Shown here: in pieces, positions 1 to 10,636 of the stretch | Layout: every line of letters starts with the position of its first letter | Position numbering within the stretch: position 1 is the first letter of the stretch | Source of the DNA: Polyangium mundeleinium | GTDB lineage: Bacteria > Myxococcota_A > Polyangia > Polyangiales > Polyangiaceae | Direction of reading: 5' to 3' | Assembly (NCBI RefSeq): GCF_028369105.1 | Contig: NZ_JAQNDO010000001.1 | Location: forward strand, 12,866,501 to 12,930,500 | DNA: 64,000 nt | Position numbers and translations under genes: made by a program | Notes under the pieces: generated by a model | Seen by the model: only the letters and a program-made list of their open reading frames with translations | What the model was told of the DNA's origin: nothing | The model's database searches: none

Positions 1-415
1 TCACGAAAAGGCCATCGCCGAACGCAACGTGAGTGAGCGGCTCAGGCGTGGGGAGATCGATGCCCGTCCACGTGACGCCGTCCTCCGAGGAGAGCGCGAC
101 CGGACTCGACGGGCCGGTCGCCGTGGGCGAGTGATTGCCACCCACAACGACGAAGACGCCATTGCCGAACGCGACGTCGTGGAGCTCTTGCCTGGGAAGC
201 GAAGCGTCGTGCCGCGTCCACGAACGGCCGTCCGCGGAGCTCATGAGCAAGGGCAGGTTGTCGGCGCGATCGATCTCCTCGTAACCGACCGCCACGAACC
301 GGCCCTCGCCATGCGTCACGGCATGCAGCTCGTAACGCGGGTCCTCCTCGCCGCAGGCGCTCATCGCGAGCGCGAGGAACACGAGGAGCGAGACACGCGA
401 GGACCGGTTCGTCAT
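1..415 (-). CDS. Partial secreted lipoprotein with BNR/photosystem-assembly-factor-like repeats (3' end cut by window)
   Basis: Reading leftward from an ATG at 415, the product starts with a basic n-region, a hydrophobic stretch and the lipobox ALAMSAC, so it should be an exported lipoprotein with the modified Cys near residue 21. Downstream there are two or three degenerate repeats of the type 'gnGvFVvVG...ssDGvtWt', which resemble the BNR/sialidase or Ycf48-like propeller blades common in myxobacterial lipoproteins. The gene runs off the left edge with no stop codon, so only about 138 residues are visible. It lies just downstream of, and on the same strand as, aconitase (10-bp gap) and may be read through from it. 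The function is unknown. Confidence 0.75.
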   Translation of the reverse strand, partial: MTNRSSRVSLLVFLALAMSACGEEDPRYELHAVTHGEGRFVAVGYEEIDRADNLPLLMSSADGRSWTRHDASLPRQELHDVAFGNGVFVVVGGNHSPTATGPSSPVALSSEDGVTWTGIDLPTPEPLTHVAFGDGLFV

Positions 416-424
416 GCGGCCATG

Positions 425-3190
<2,766 letters not shown>

Positions 3191-3330
3191 GGTCGTCACC
3201 TTGGGGGGCGGCACAGAGAGAGGCAAGGGATCCGGAGGCCGCGCGGCGGAAGGCTTCTCAGGAAAAAGGTCCGAGAGCAAGGGGGGAGCGCAGGAAGGTG
3301 CGCGTCAGGGGTTTTGCGGAGGCGGTTTGT

Positions 3331-3357
3331 GCCTGGGGCTGAAGGAGCGGCCCAGGC
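3331..3357 (-). terminator. Possible weak hairpin terminator between the outer-membrane protein gene and acnA
   Basis: A 7-bp perfect stem (GCCTGGG/CCCAGGC) with a 13-nt loop lies about 50 bp past the stop of the 3406-4131 gene. No T-run follows, so factor-independent termination is doubtful. Confidence 0.25.
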
Positions 3358-3405
3358 GGGCACCTGCCCGAACCTCGATCCGTTCGGGGAGGAGGCAGAA
3401 GGGGG

Positions 3406-4131
3406 CTAACGGCCCAGGAACCGCGTCAGGAAGCTGATGGGGTCGACGGAGACCTGAAGGCGGAGCTCGTTGTGGCCGGCGTCTGCGACGTTGCTGTAGA
3501 TCCATTGATGGGCGACCTCGGCCGCGAGGCTGCCGTTGTAAAGCATGAGGACGAGGCTCGAGCGGGGGCCGACAGCGAAGCCGCCAGCGACGTCGCCAAT
3601 GACGAGTTTTTCGAGGATGCCGATGGAGGTCTGGTTCGTCCCGAAGAGGGGGCCGACGCCGACGGCCACCATATGCCCAGGGCCCAGGGTGTCGTAGGAG
3701 TAGCCAGCCTCGGTCCAGACGGACGTGTAGGAGGCGACGCCTGCGCGAAAGCCGAGTCCAGCGTCGAGGGCGAAGGCGGGCTTGGCCGAGCTTCCGGGGA
3801 TGAAATGAAAGCTCGCGCCGGGGGAGACGCGCAGGGTGAGCTGGTGCTTGGGCTTGCGGGAATTGGACCCGGCATCGATGTAGTTCGGTGAGCCGTACGC
3901 CGGATAGGGCTGCTGGTAGGGGTTCGGCTGCTGGTACGGGTAGGGCTGTTGATAAGGGTAGGGCTGCTGGTACGGGTAGGGCTGTTGATAAGGAGCGGGC
4001 TGCCCGTACGGGTAAGGCTGTTGATAGGGGTAGGGCTGCGGAGGCGGATAATACTGCGCTTGGGCCAGGCTCGCGTGGAGGGTCGAAAGGAGGACGGTGC
4101 CCACGGCGAGAAGCTGCGTAGAGATGCGCAT
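3406..4131 (-). CDS. Outer-membrane beta-barrel-like protein with N-terminal PYPYQQ repeats
   Basis: The product is 241 residues. A Sec signal peptide ends in ASLAQAQ (about residues 1-24). It is followed by a low-complexity Pro/Tyr/Gln tract (about 25-80) built from roughly ten copies of a PYPYQQ-like hexapeptide, then a C-terminal half with alternating hydrophobic/polar strands (LTLRVSPGASFHF, VGVGPLFG, LRLQVSVDPISF) typical of small outer-membrane barrels. The ATG at 4131 has AAGGAA about 6 nt upstream; longer readings would run back into the flank of the insertion sequence. The hexapeptide tract is encoded by an 18-bp tandem repeat, so copy number could vary between strains. The function is unknown. 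Confidence 0.8.
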   Translation of the reverse strand: MRISTQLLAVGTVLLSTLHASLAQAQYYPPPQPYPYQQPYPYGQPAPYQQPYPYQQPYPYQQPYPYQQPNPYQQPYPAYGSPNYIDAGSNSRKPKHQLTLRVSPGASFHFIPGSSAKPAFALDAGLGFRAGVASYTSVWTEAGYSYDTLGPGHMVAVGVGPLFGTNQTSIGILEKLVIGDVAGGFAVGPRSSLVLMLYNGSLAAEVAHQWIYSNVADAGHNELRLQVSVDPISFLTRFLGR

Positions 4132-4291
4132 CGAAGTTCCTTGGTGTGTACCCCGGCGCTTTGCAAGGGGGAGGCCATCGGGGGAGGGCCTGGGGCCCGC
4201 GGCGTTTGCCGAGGGACGTGGGCGCGCTGAGAACGGCCGTTTCCATACGGGCGTGGCCGGAATGTCAGGGGGCGGGGATACCGGACGGATG

Positions 4292-4295
4292 CTAA
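4292..4295. repeat. Left target-site duplication (CTAA) of the insertion sequence
   Basis: CTAA directly abuts the left inverted repeat and is repeated at 5826-5829 next to the right one. Confidence 0.65.
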
Positions 4296-5825
4296 CAGCC
4301 CGTGGATCTACGCGCCCCCGATCGCGACCCCAACATCTTGCATTTGATGCGGGTACATCCCGCGCCACGTGGCCCGGGAAAATCGTGCCAACCGCCTCGG
4401 CGTGCCCCGTACCAGGGCCACCATGGCTGCCCATATCACCAAAACTGCAAGGGCGGAGCCCTTCCGGGCCGCGGCCAGGGCCCGCGGGGTCCCTGCGCCG
4501 AGTATTTGACGTAGCACGAGCCCCAAATTGAGCGCGGCGATATGCGCCAGGTAGCGTTTTCTCACGTTCTCCCGGCCTCTCACTCGCACCCTCCTCATTC
4601 CGCCCGTCTCGCATGCGTGGGCGAATGTTCGTTCGATGAGCTCTCCACGTTTGCGTTGAAGAGCGCGCCCCTTCGGACGACGCACGCGGTTTCGGTTCCC
4701 GTAAAACGTTTGCTGCATATCCCAGCCCTTGTCCACCCATCTGCGGACGGACTGGATCCTCTCCGGGACGTACGTGCGATAGCCGGACACCTTCAACGAT
4801 AGAAGCAGCTCGGCCTTGTGATACCCCTTGTCCGCCACGACCTCGATCACGGTGCGCTCGGGCTCCGCGTCGCTGCTGCCGCCCTCCGGAGGCGGATCGT
4901 CGTCCGAATCGCGCTCCTCGCTGCTCTTGGCCTGCTCGACATTCGTGCGCGCCTGCTCGAGGCTTTGCGCCATCGTCGCTGGGTCGGCCTCGTTCGCTGA
5001 ATAGACCTCCGCGGCGACCACGACGCCCGTGCTCATGTCGACGACATGCTCGGTCTTGTAGGCCAATCGCGTGCGGCCATCCTTGAGCTTTGCGATGCGG
5101 GCATCTTCGTCGGTGGGGCTTTTCCAGTCGGTATTCGACGTCTTCTTTCCCTTGCGCTTGCGGTCGAGTCGCCGAGCATCCTCCATGGTCGGATTCTCGA
5201 TGCCTTCCTCCTTCGCCAGCCGCTTGATGTAGTCCGCGTACACCTCGCCCGTCTCGCGCCGCACGATCGCCTTCATCGAGGCGTCCGCGCGGAGATACGT
5301 CGAGTCCACGCCCATGACTTTGCCATGGAGGAGCCCGGAGCGATTCACGACCCCGAGCACGAAGGCGAACATCCCCTCGAAAACCTCACTGCCGAGGCGC
5401 TTGCGCATCTTGGAAAGCGTCGAATGGTCGGGCACCGTTTCGCCGGGCAACAGCCCGAGGTATTCCCGCAGCGACAGCGAGTCCGAGCAGCGCCACTCGA
5501 GCCCACGCTCGGACTCGATCCCCTCGAAGTAGCCGACCAGCAGCATCCGGAAGTAAAGCCCAGGCGGGATCGATGGCCTCCCCGCCGTCCCGTCGGCCTC
5601 GAAATACTTCGCGCACGCCGCCTCCATGGCCCGGTCAAACCCGTTCTCGCGAAGAAGCTCGTTCAGCTTCTCGTAGAACCGGTGCCCCGGCGACCGCGGC
5701 AGCGAAGGCGCCGCCACCCAGAGCGACGCCTGCTTCTCACGTGTTCGCCCCATCGACATGACGCGGACAAACTACCATCGACGCCAGTTCCTGTCGAGCC
5801 TCCTTCGGGATAAGTCCACAGGCTG
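4296..5825 (-). mobile_element. Complete IS1182-like insertion sequence, 1530 bp
   Basis: One DDE transposase gene nearly fills the element. The outer ends are imperfect inverted repeats: CAGCCCGTGGATC at the left (4296) against CAGCCTGTGGACT read inward from the right end (5825). The 4-bp direct repeat CTAA flanks both ends and fits target duplication on insertion. The transposase stop codon (4308-4310) lies inside the left terminal repeat. Both ends and the reading frame are intact, so the element could still be active. The right-hand CTAA supplies the TAG stop codon of the neighbouring lipoprotein gene. Confidence 0.8.
4308..5759 (-). CDS. IS1182-family DDE transposase
   Basis: This 483-residue protein has the IS1182/IS5-superfamily layout. 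The N-terminal DUF772-type region (about 30-105) contains PPGLYFRMLLVGYFEGI and DHSTLSKMRKRL. The DDE catalytic core has its first Asp in MGVDSTYLRADA, its second in VVADKGYHKAEL and its Glu in GELIERTFAHACETGGMRR. A charged acidic insert (about 265-300, DSDDDPPPEGGSSD) lies between the first two catalytic residues. A second in-frame ATG lies two codons after the first, so the start is uncertain by two residues. No frameshift is seen. Confidence 0.93.
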   Translation of the reverse strand: MSMGRTREKQASLWVAAPSLPRSPGHRFYEKLNELLRENGFDRAMEAACAKYFEADGTAGRPSIPPGLYFRMLLVGYFEGIESERGLEWRCSDSLSLREYLGLLPGETVPDHSTLSKMRKRLGSEVFEGMFAFVLGVVNRSGLLHGKVMGVDSTYLRADASMKAIVRRETGEVYADYIKRLAKEEGIENPTMEDARRLDRKRKGKKTSNTDWKSPTDEDARIAKLKDGRTRLAYKTEHVVDMSTGVVVAAEVYSANEADPATMAQSLEQARTNVEQAKSSEERDSDDDPPPEGGSSDAEPERTVIEVVADKGYHKAELLLSLKVSGYRTYVPERIQSVRRWVDKGWDMQQTFYGNRNRVRRPKGRALQRKRGELIERTFAHACETGGMRRVRVRGRENVRKRYLAHIAALNLGLVLRQILGAGTPRALAAARKGSALAVLVIWAAMVALVRGTPRRLARFSRATWRGMYPHQMQDVGVAIGGA

Positions 5826-6293
5826 CTAAGGGGCGCAGTAGCCGAATCCAGGGCCGAAAAGGCGCTCTTCTTTGCAATGGCGGCCCGTGGGGCAATCGAC
5901 GTCGTCGTGTTCGAGGCGACAGATCGGGACGCGATCGCTGCTGCTGCACGCGTCCGAGCACTCGACAGCCGTGTACTTGAAGGCGACCTCGTCCCACAGG
6001 CCGCAACAGACGCCGCCGAGGTGCGCGCAGTCGTCGGGACCATCGCACGGGATCGCGAGGGAGATGCAGGCGTCCGCGGCCGTGCACGCAGTGGTGGGGG
6101 CGCTGCCCTGCTCGACGCAGCAGACCTCGGAGGAGCCGCAGGTGTCGTCGCCGCAGCGGACCCCATGGCCTTGCGCCGAGCCGCCGCCGCCCGCGTGGCC
6201 CGTGGGCGGCTGGTAGTCGCCGAGCCAGCACGCGCTCGCCGCAGAGATGAGGCCCACCACCATCGATGACAGAAGGATCCTCGTGCGCACCAT
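5826..6293 (-). CDS. Cys-rich exported protein, probable lipoprotein; stop codon lies in the IS target duplication
   Basis: The product is 155 residues. It has an N-terminal hydrophobic segment ending SAASAC, which is a weak lipobox because position -3 is Ala, then a Gly/Gln linker and about 14 cysteines in pairs (CGDDTCGSSEVCC, GGVCCGLWDE, CPTGRHC). This is the extracellular disulfide-rich style frequent in myxobacteria. The chosen ATG at 6293 places the hydrophobic segment at the terminus; the frame is open to 6509, but that extension is Arg/Cys/Pro-rich and overlaps the TetR gene. The final codons GYCAP-TAG end exactly at the insertion sequence. The function is unknown. Confidence 0.7.
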   Translation of the reverse strand: MVRTRILLSSMVVGLISAASACWLGDYQPPTGHAGGGGSAQGHGVRCGDDTCGSSEVCCVEQGSAPTTACTAADACISLAIPCDGPDDCAHLGGVCCGLWDEVAFKYTAVECSDACSSSDRVPICRLEHDDVDCPTGRHCKEERLFGPGFGYCAP

Positions 6294-6369
6294 GCCACGC
6301 CAGGATGGCACGGCACGGCGTGATCGCGGAAGATCGCAAGGGCTCGCCCCGCACGCTTTCGTGCGGAGC

Positions 6370-6993
6370 TTACCCTTCGCCTCGGGCGCGCGTGAGCCCG
6401 TCGAGCAAGCGCCCGTGCGCGAGGTCCGATGCGGCGCGTACGTCGGACACGCCGAACGGAGCGAATGCGCCGGACATGGCGAGCACCGCGAGGCCCTGGT
6501 GCATTGCAAAGACGGGGATCACGTAGGAGAGCGCCTCGCCTTCGCCGAAATACCCCGCCGCCTGGGCCTCCGCGATGTAGCGATAGAGGAGGCCGAGGCT
6601 GCGCTCGCGGCCGTTCACGAACGCAGGGTCGTTCGGATCGGCGTCGGCGGAGAACATCGCCTGGAAATACCCGGGGTGCTCCATCGCGAAGCGCACGTAC
6701 GCATGCGCGGCCGCGAGGAAACGCGCGCGGAGGTCCGGGCCCGCCGCCGTGAGCGCCGCGTCGACCGCGTCCGCGAGGCGATGCGCCCCCTCGGCCGCGA
6801 GCGCCGTGAGCAGCGCCCGCTTGTCCGCAAAATGCCGGTACGGCGCCGCATGCGAAACGCCGACCCGACGCGCGAGCTCGCGAAGCGTGAACCCCATCGG
6901 CCCATGCTCCTCGATGAGCGCGAGCGCGGCCTCCCGAAGCGCGCGAGGCAGATCCCCATGGTGGTACGGGCGAGGCGGCGGACGTCGAGGCAC
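6370..6993 (-). CDS. TetR/AcrR-family transcriptional regulator
   Basis: The product is 207 residues. The N-terminal helix-turn-helix (about 12-60) reads ALREAALALIEEHGPMGFTLRELARRVGVSHAAPYRHFADKRALL in shortened form: LRELARRVGVSHAAPYRHF. The C-terminal half resembles the WHG (TetR_C_33) ligand domain, with EHPGYFQAMF and GLLYRYIAEAQAAGYF. It is divergently transcribed from the flavin-dependent dehydrogenase gene at 7128, and a dyad lies between them. It probably represses that gene and perhaps itself; this is inferred from the arrangement. The ligand is unknown. Confidence 0.92.
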   Translation of the reverse strand: MPRRPPPRPYHHGDLPRALREAALALIEEHGPMGFTLRELARRVGVSHAAPYRHFADKRALLTALAAEGAHRLADAVDAALTAAGPDLRARFLAAAHAYVRFAMEHPGYFQAMFSADADPNDPAFVNGRERSLGLLYRYIAEAQAAGYFGEGEALSYVIPVFAMHQGLAVLAMSGAFAPFGVSDVRAASDLAHGRLLDGLTRARGEG

Positions 6994-7020
6994 CTCGGGA
7001 GCCTACCACGTCCGCGGCGC

Positions 7021-7051
7021 ATGTTGACGATCGCAACATTCCATGTTGACG
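7021..7051. promoter_or_regulatory. Candidate TetR operator between divergent genes
   Basis: A 6-bp perfect dyad, ATGTTG-7 nt-CAACAT, spans 7021-7039, and the sequence ATGTTGACG recurs at 7043-7051. The site lies between the TetR gene start (6993) and the dehydrogenase start (7128), as expected of a TetR-family operator. TTGACG inside each copy could also act as a -35 hexamer. Confidence 0.4.
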
Positions 7052-7127
7052 GTGGAAACTTCAGGATGTTGCCGCTGTCTACATGGGCACGACCGGAGAG
7101 GAACCCCGGTCCCCGGAGGGAACCGTC

Positions 7128-8312
7128 ATGATCAAAGGAACCGAGAACGTCCTCGAAGCCCGCCTGCTCGCGTCCGTCGCCCGCGTGCGCCCGATCGCGG
7201 AGGCCCACGCGGACGCGTCGAACGAGGGCGCGACGCTGCACCCGGCCGTGGTGGACGTGATGAAGGCGGAGGGGCTGTTCGCGCTGGCGGCGCCGAAAGA
7301 GGTCGGCGGGCTCGGCGCGGACGGGCGGACGCAGTTCGTGGTGTACGAGGCGATGGCGCACGCGGACCCGTCCGCAGGCTGGGCCCTGATGATCGGGGCG
7401 ATCATGAACGGAATGATGGGCGCGTACCTACCGGAAGCGGCGACGCGGGAGATCTTCGCCGGTGGAATGCCGACGTCGGCCGGGCTGCAGGTGCCGATGG
7501 GGAAGGCGCAGCGGGTGCGCGGCGGGTTCGAGGTGACGGGGCGCTGGGGTTTCGGGAGCGGGATCCGGCACGCGAGCTGGGTGTACACGGCCGCGATGAT
7601 CGAGGCGCCGGGGCAGGCCGGGCCGCCGTCGTTCGTGCAGGTCGCGGTGCCCGTGTCGCGCGTGACGATCGAGGACACGTGGAACACGGCGTTCCTGCGC
7701 GGGAGCGGGAGCAACCATTACCGCATGGAGGCGGTGTTCGTGGACGAGTCGTTCACGTGTTCGTATCCCGGCGCGGCGCGGAAGCGCGGGCAGGCCTATT
7801 TCGAGCTGCCGTTCATCGCGCTCACGGCGCCCGGGCACATCGGCTTCGCGCTCGGCGTGGCAAGGCGCGCGCTCGAAGAGATCGCGATCGTCGCGCCGCG
7901 CCGGATCAAGGCCTGGAACAGCGAGACGCTGGCGGCACAATCGAGCTTCCGGGTGGAGCTCGGCCGAAAGCGCGCGGCCCTCGACGCGGCGCGGGCGCTC
8001 GCGCGCGAGGTGATGGAGCTGTCGATGCAAAAAGCCGAGGCGGGGGCGCCGCTTTCCCCCGAGGATTGGGCCGCGGTGCGGGCCGCGACGACGTATACGA
8101 CGGAGGTCGCGGCGGACGTCACGTCGTTCGCGTTTCGGGCGGGCGGGTCGAGCGCGATTTATGCGGGTACGGTGCTGGAGCGGTGCTTCCGGGACATTCA
8201 CGCGGCCGCGCAGCACATCGCCGCGACGGACGATTCGTACGAGTACGCGGCCCGCGTGGCCATGGGCGAAGCGCCGTTCAATCTGCTGCTCTTGCCGCGG
8301 GATTCGGCCTAG
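7128..8312 (+). CDS. Acyl-CoA dehydrogenase-like flavoprotein
   Basis: The product is 394 residues with the three-part acyl-CoA dehydrogenase fold: an N-terminal helical domain (EGLFALAAPKEVGGLGADG), a middle beta domain (GFEVTGRWGFGSGIRHASWV) and a C-terminal four-helix bundle (VARRALEEIAIVAPRRIKAW). The middle and C-terminal parts are closest in style to the flavin-dependent hydroxylase/monooxygenase branch (HpaB/HsaA-like, Acyl-CoA_dh_2), so it may be a two-component oxygenase rather than a beta-oxidation enzyme. I chose the ATG at 7128 because GGAGGGAA lies 7 nt upstream; the frame extends 15 codons further to 7083. Its stop overlaps the stop of the convergent outer-membrane gene by a few bases. 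Confidence 0.87.
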   Translation: MIKGTENVLEARLLASVARVRPIAEAHADASNEGATLHPAVVDVMKAEGLFALAAPKEVGGLGADGRTQFVVYEAMAHADPSAGWALMIGAIMNGMMGAYLPEAATREIFAGGMPTSAGLQVPMGKAQRVRGGFEVTGRWGFGSGIRHASWVYTAAMIEAPGQAGPPSFVQVAVPVSRVTIEDTWNTAFLRGSGSNHYRMEAVFVDESFTCSYPGAARKRGQAYFELPFIALTAPGHIGFALGVARRALEEIAIVAPRRIKAWNSETLAAQSSFRVELGRKRAALDAARALAREVMELSMQKAEAGAPLSPEDWAAVRAATTYTTEVAADVTSFAFRAGGSSAIYAGTVLERCFRDIHAAAQHIAATDDSYEYAARVAMGEAPFNLLLLPRDSA

Positions 8313-9001
8313 AAACCAGCGCCGAAGCTGATGTACCCGAACGGCAGGACGCCGACGGCGCCCGGATCCGGATCGTCGCCGAAGACGTTGAACCCCGGGC
8401 CCACGAGCGCCATCGCGCCGACGCGGAACTGAAAACCAGCGCCGTCCACCGGGTGCAAGCGATACCCGACCATGAGATTGCCATACGCGCCGATGCCCGA
8501 GCCCGACGCGCTCGAACCGAAGCTGTTCGACGCCTGCGCCGTCGCATACGTGACTGAGACCCCACCGCCGAGCTCGAGCGCGTGCTTGCCGCTGCGAACG
8601 CCGAGGTAGCTCGCCGTGATGGGGAAGGTCAAAAGGCTCGCGCTCGCGCTCGCCGAAGAGGACCCCGACGAGACCGTCGCCCCGATCGAGATGTAGCTGA
8701 ACCCGACGCGCACGCCGAGGTCGTCGATGACGCGGCGCTCATAATTGATCGAGTACCAGAGCCCAGCCCCGAGGCCCTCGGCATAGACCGAGTTCGGCGC
8801 GGGTTTGTCCTTCGTATCTTCTTCCTTGGGCTCGGCCTTCGCCGGCGCAGCCTGCGCAGGCGCGGCAGGGGCCGCCTCGGGTGCAGCAGCCGGCTGCCCC
8901 TCGGGCGCGGGCGGCGCCGCCGGGTCGCCCTGCGCGAATGCAGCGCTCGGGGCGAGGAGGAGAAGAGCGCTTGCCGCAATGCAATAAGAAATCCTGGCCA
9001 T
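8309..9001 (-). CDS. Outer-membrane beta-barrel protein with Pro/Ala-rich linker
   Basis: The product is 230 residues. A clear Sec signal peptide ends SAAFAQG (about 1-24). A Pro/Ala/Lys/Glu linker follows (about 25-70), then a series of amphipathic strands (GAGLWYSINYERRV, LGVRVGFSYISIGA, YGNLMVGYRLHP) ending in an aromatic residue (FGAGF), as in small outer-membrane barrels. GGAGGT lies 5 nt before the ATG. The 3' end overlaps that of the convergent dehydrogenase gene. The function is unknown. Confidence 0.82.
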   Translation of the reverse strand: MARISYCIAASALLLLAPSAAFAQGDPAAPPAPEGQPAAAPEAAPAAPAQAAPAKAEPKEEDTKDKPAPNSVYAEGLGAGLWYSINYERRVIDDLGVRVGFSYISIGATVSSGSSSASASASLLTFPITASYLGVRSGKHALELGGGVSVTYATAQASNSFGSSASGSGIGAYGNLMVGYRLHPVDGAGFQFRVGAMALVGPGFNVFGDDPDPGAVGVLPFGYISFGAGF

Positions 9002-9187
9002 GGGACCTCCCTGAAGAACAAGGGTGAATCCCCCAAAAACATGAAATGAAGCGCTCCTGTCAAGCGAAAACGGCCGTCTTGGACACGCGATCGGCCGAAT
9101 GCGTTCCGTTGCTTTTATTCAATCAAAGATCTGCGAAAAGTTCTGCGCGCCCTTGGCGCGGCATGTCATAGGTGCGGGTTCACAATG

Positions 9188-9231
9188 CAATCGTGGGTGA
9201 CGGGTCCCCCCGAACCCGTCACCCACGATTG
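9188..9231. repeat. Perfect 18-bp inverted repeat (hairpin)
   Basis: The arms at 9188-9205 and 9214-9231 are exactly complementary (first ten bases CAATCGTGGG), with an 8-nt loop of five C then CGA. It lies in the 290-bp gap between the start of the outer-membrane gene and the end of the hemerythrin gene. It could act as a terminator or transcript end for the leftward hemerythrin gene, although no T-run follows. Confidence 0.8.
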
Positions 9232-9240
9232 GCCTCGACG

Positions 9241-9280
9241 CTCGCGGCCGGCGGGCCCCCCCGAACCCGCCACCCGCGAG
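9241..9280. repeat. Second, imperfect copy of the hairpin
   Basis: The 15-bp arms at 9241-9255 and 9266-9280 pair with two mismatches. Loop and inner stem (GGG-CCCCCCGA-ACCCG) match the hairpin at 9188, so the two are tandem copies of one element. This copy starts 12 bp past the hemerythrin stop codon. Confidence 0.65.
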
Positions 9281-9291
9281 GGCCGCGAAAC

Positions 9292-10245
9292 TCAGCCCCG
9301 CGCCCGCTGCTTGCGCGGCGCCGGCGCCGCCTGGCCCCGCGTGTTCCCGCCGCGCGCCATCCCCTTCTGCGCCCCACGCGCGCCCCCGCTCTGCGCGCCC
9401 CTCTGCGCGCCCCTCTGCGCGCCCCTCTGCGCCGCAGGCGCGCCCGCACTGCCGCGCTGCGACTGCGACTGCGTCCGCGACGCCCCCTGCCCCCGCGCCG
9501 CCGGCGCCTTCTGCGACGCCGCGCTCTTGCGCGCTTGCGTCCGCGCCGCCCCGCCCGCCACGGCGCCCGCGTTCCGCTTCTGCGCGGCCGCCGCGCCCCG
9601 CTTCGCCGGCGCCGCCTTCGCCGCGCCCCGCTGCGCCGCACCCCGCTGCGCCGCGCCACGCTTCGCCGCGCCCGCCGCCCGCTTCGGCATCGCCTGGCGC
9701 TTCGCCGGCGCGCGCTTGCGCGGCGCCGAAGCCTTCTTTGCCCCGGGCGCCTGCGCGGCCACCTGCCGCGCCGCGATCCCCAGGCTGCGCTCCAGAATCG
9801 GGCGGTGCCCCTCCGCGACGCGCTCCGAGAACCGCACCGAGAGCCGCTCCCCGAGGTGCTCGAGCTGCTCACGCTCCATTTCCCCCTCTGCCTGGGGCAG
9901 GAGCTCGCTCTCCTCCTCCTCGACGTGGTTCATCACGATGTCTTTGAGCGCGCCGAGCTTGGCCGAGAACGTCTCGTCGCCCACGCTGACCGACATCAGC
10001 CGATAGAGCGCGAAATCCGCCACCGCGTGCTCCTCGAAGGCCTCGCGGATGCGACCGCTCGGGCCGAGCGCCTCCATCGCCGCCGGATAGAAGATCTCCT
10101 CCTCGATCGCCGTGTGCGCCGCGAGCGCGTTGGCGAGCTCCTCGCGGAGCGAGGCACGCTCGTCCTCGTCCTCGGCGCCCTCGATCTCGCGGAACAACTC
10201 TTCGACTTCGCGGTGATGCTGCTTGAGTAGGTCGGTCGCCTTCAT
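9292..10245 (-). CDS. Hemerythrin (HHE) domain protein with a long basic, Ala-rich C-terminal tail
   Basis: The product is 317 residues. Residues 1 to about 145 form a hemerythrin-like cation-binding domain with the expected iron ligands in QHHREVEELF, HTAIEEEIFYPA, EHAVADFALY and NHVEEEESELLP. This domain suggests oxygen, iron or nitric-oxide sensing. Residues from about 175 to the end are a disordered Lys/Arg/Ala/Gln tail with repeats such as RGAAQ and QRGAQ, similar to histone-H1-like or nucleoid-binding tails. The ATG at 10245 is preceded by GAGGAG at 6 nt; the frame is open upstream, but that part lacks domain similarity. The tail is encoded by 12-15-bp tandem repeats. DNA or RNA binding is inferred from composition only. 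Confidence 0.85.
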   Translation of the reverse strand: MKATDLLKQHHREVEELFREIEGAEDEDERASLREELANALAAHTAIEEEIFYPAAMEALGPSGRIREAFEEHAVADFALYRLMSVSVGDETFSAKLGALKDIVMNHVEEEESELLPQAEGEMEREQLEHLGERLSVRFSERVAEGHRPILERSLGIAARQVAAQAPGAKKASAPRKRAPAKRQAMPKRAAGAAKRGAAQRGAAQRGAAKAAPAKRGAAAAQKRNAGAVAGGAARTQARKSAASQKAPAARGQGASRTQSQSQRGSAGAPAAQRGAQRGAQRGAQSGGARGAQKGMARGGNTRGQAAPAPRKQRARG

Positions 10246-10280
10246 GTCGAGCTCCTCAATCCGTTCCTTCTCGGCGTGCC

Positions 10281-10297
10281 GCGCCTCGCCGAGGCGC
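10281..10297. promoter_or_regulatory. 17-bp palindrome upstream of the hemerythrin gene
   Basis: A perfect dyad with 8-bp arms around one base (GCGCCTCG-C-CGAGGCGC) is centred 44 bp before the ATG. It could be an operator or a hairpin in the 5' leader. Confidence 0.35.
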
Positions 10298-10636
10298 CGC
10301 CCTTCGTGCTCGCGGCTCCTTGCGCGTGGCATGCCAAGGCCCCGGAGGGCTGCAAGAAAAGCGAGGGACGGACGGCGAACATCCCCCGAGCGCGCCCCGA
10401 CGGAAGGCCGCGACCCGAGCGAAAGCACGAGCAAAACGAGGCAACGAGCCGAGCCTGCGCCGCGCGCGGGGCACACGCCGCGGAGGCTCGTGCCCCGCTC
10501 GTGCCGCGCGCTGGCAGGCTCGAAACGACGAGCCGCGACCGCGCGCGGCCGGCGCAGTCGATCGTGGCGGGTGGCACGGAGGTGCGCACCCGGGGCGATC
10601 GCGCGGGACGCGCGCGGGCAACAAAGGAGCAGGCGG
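10298..10636. other. Intergenic stretch without a recognised gene
   Basis: This GC-rich region lies between the hemerythrin promoter side and the end of the lipoprotein gene. Open frames exist on both strands, but none has a ribosome-binding site with a recognisable domain. I see no repeat or hairpin worth naming. Confidence 0.5.
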
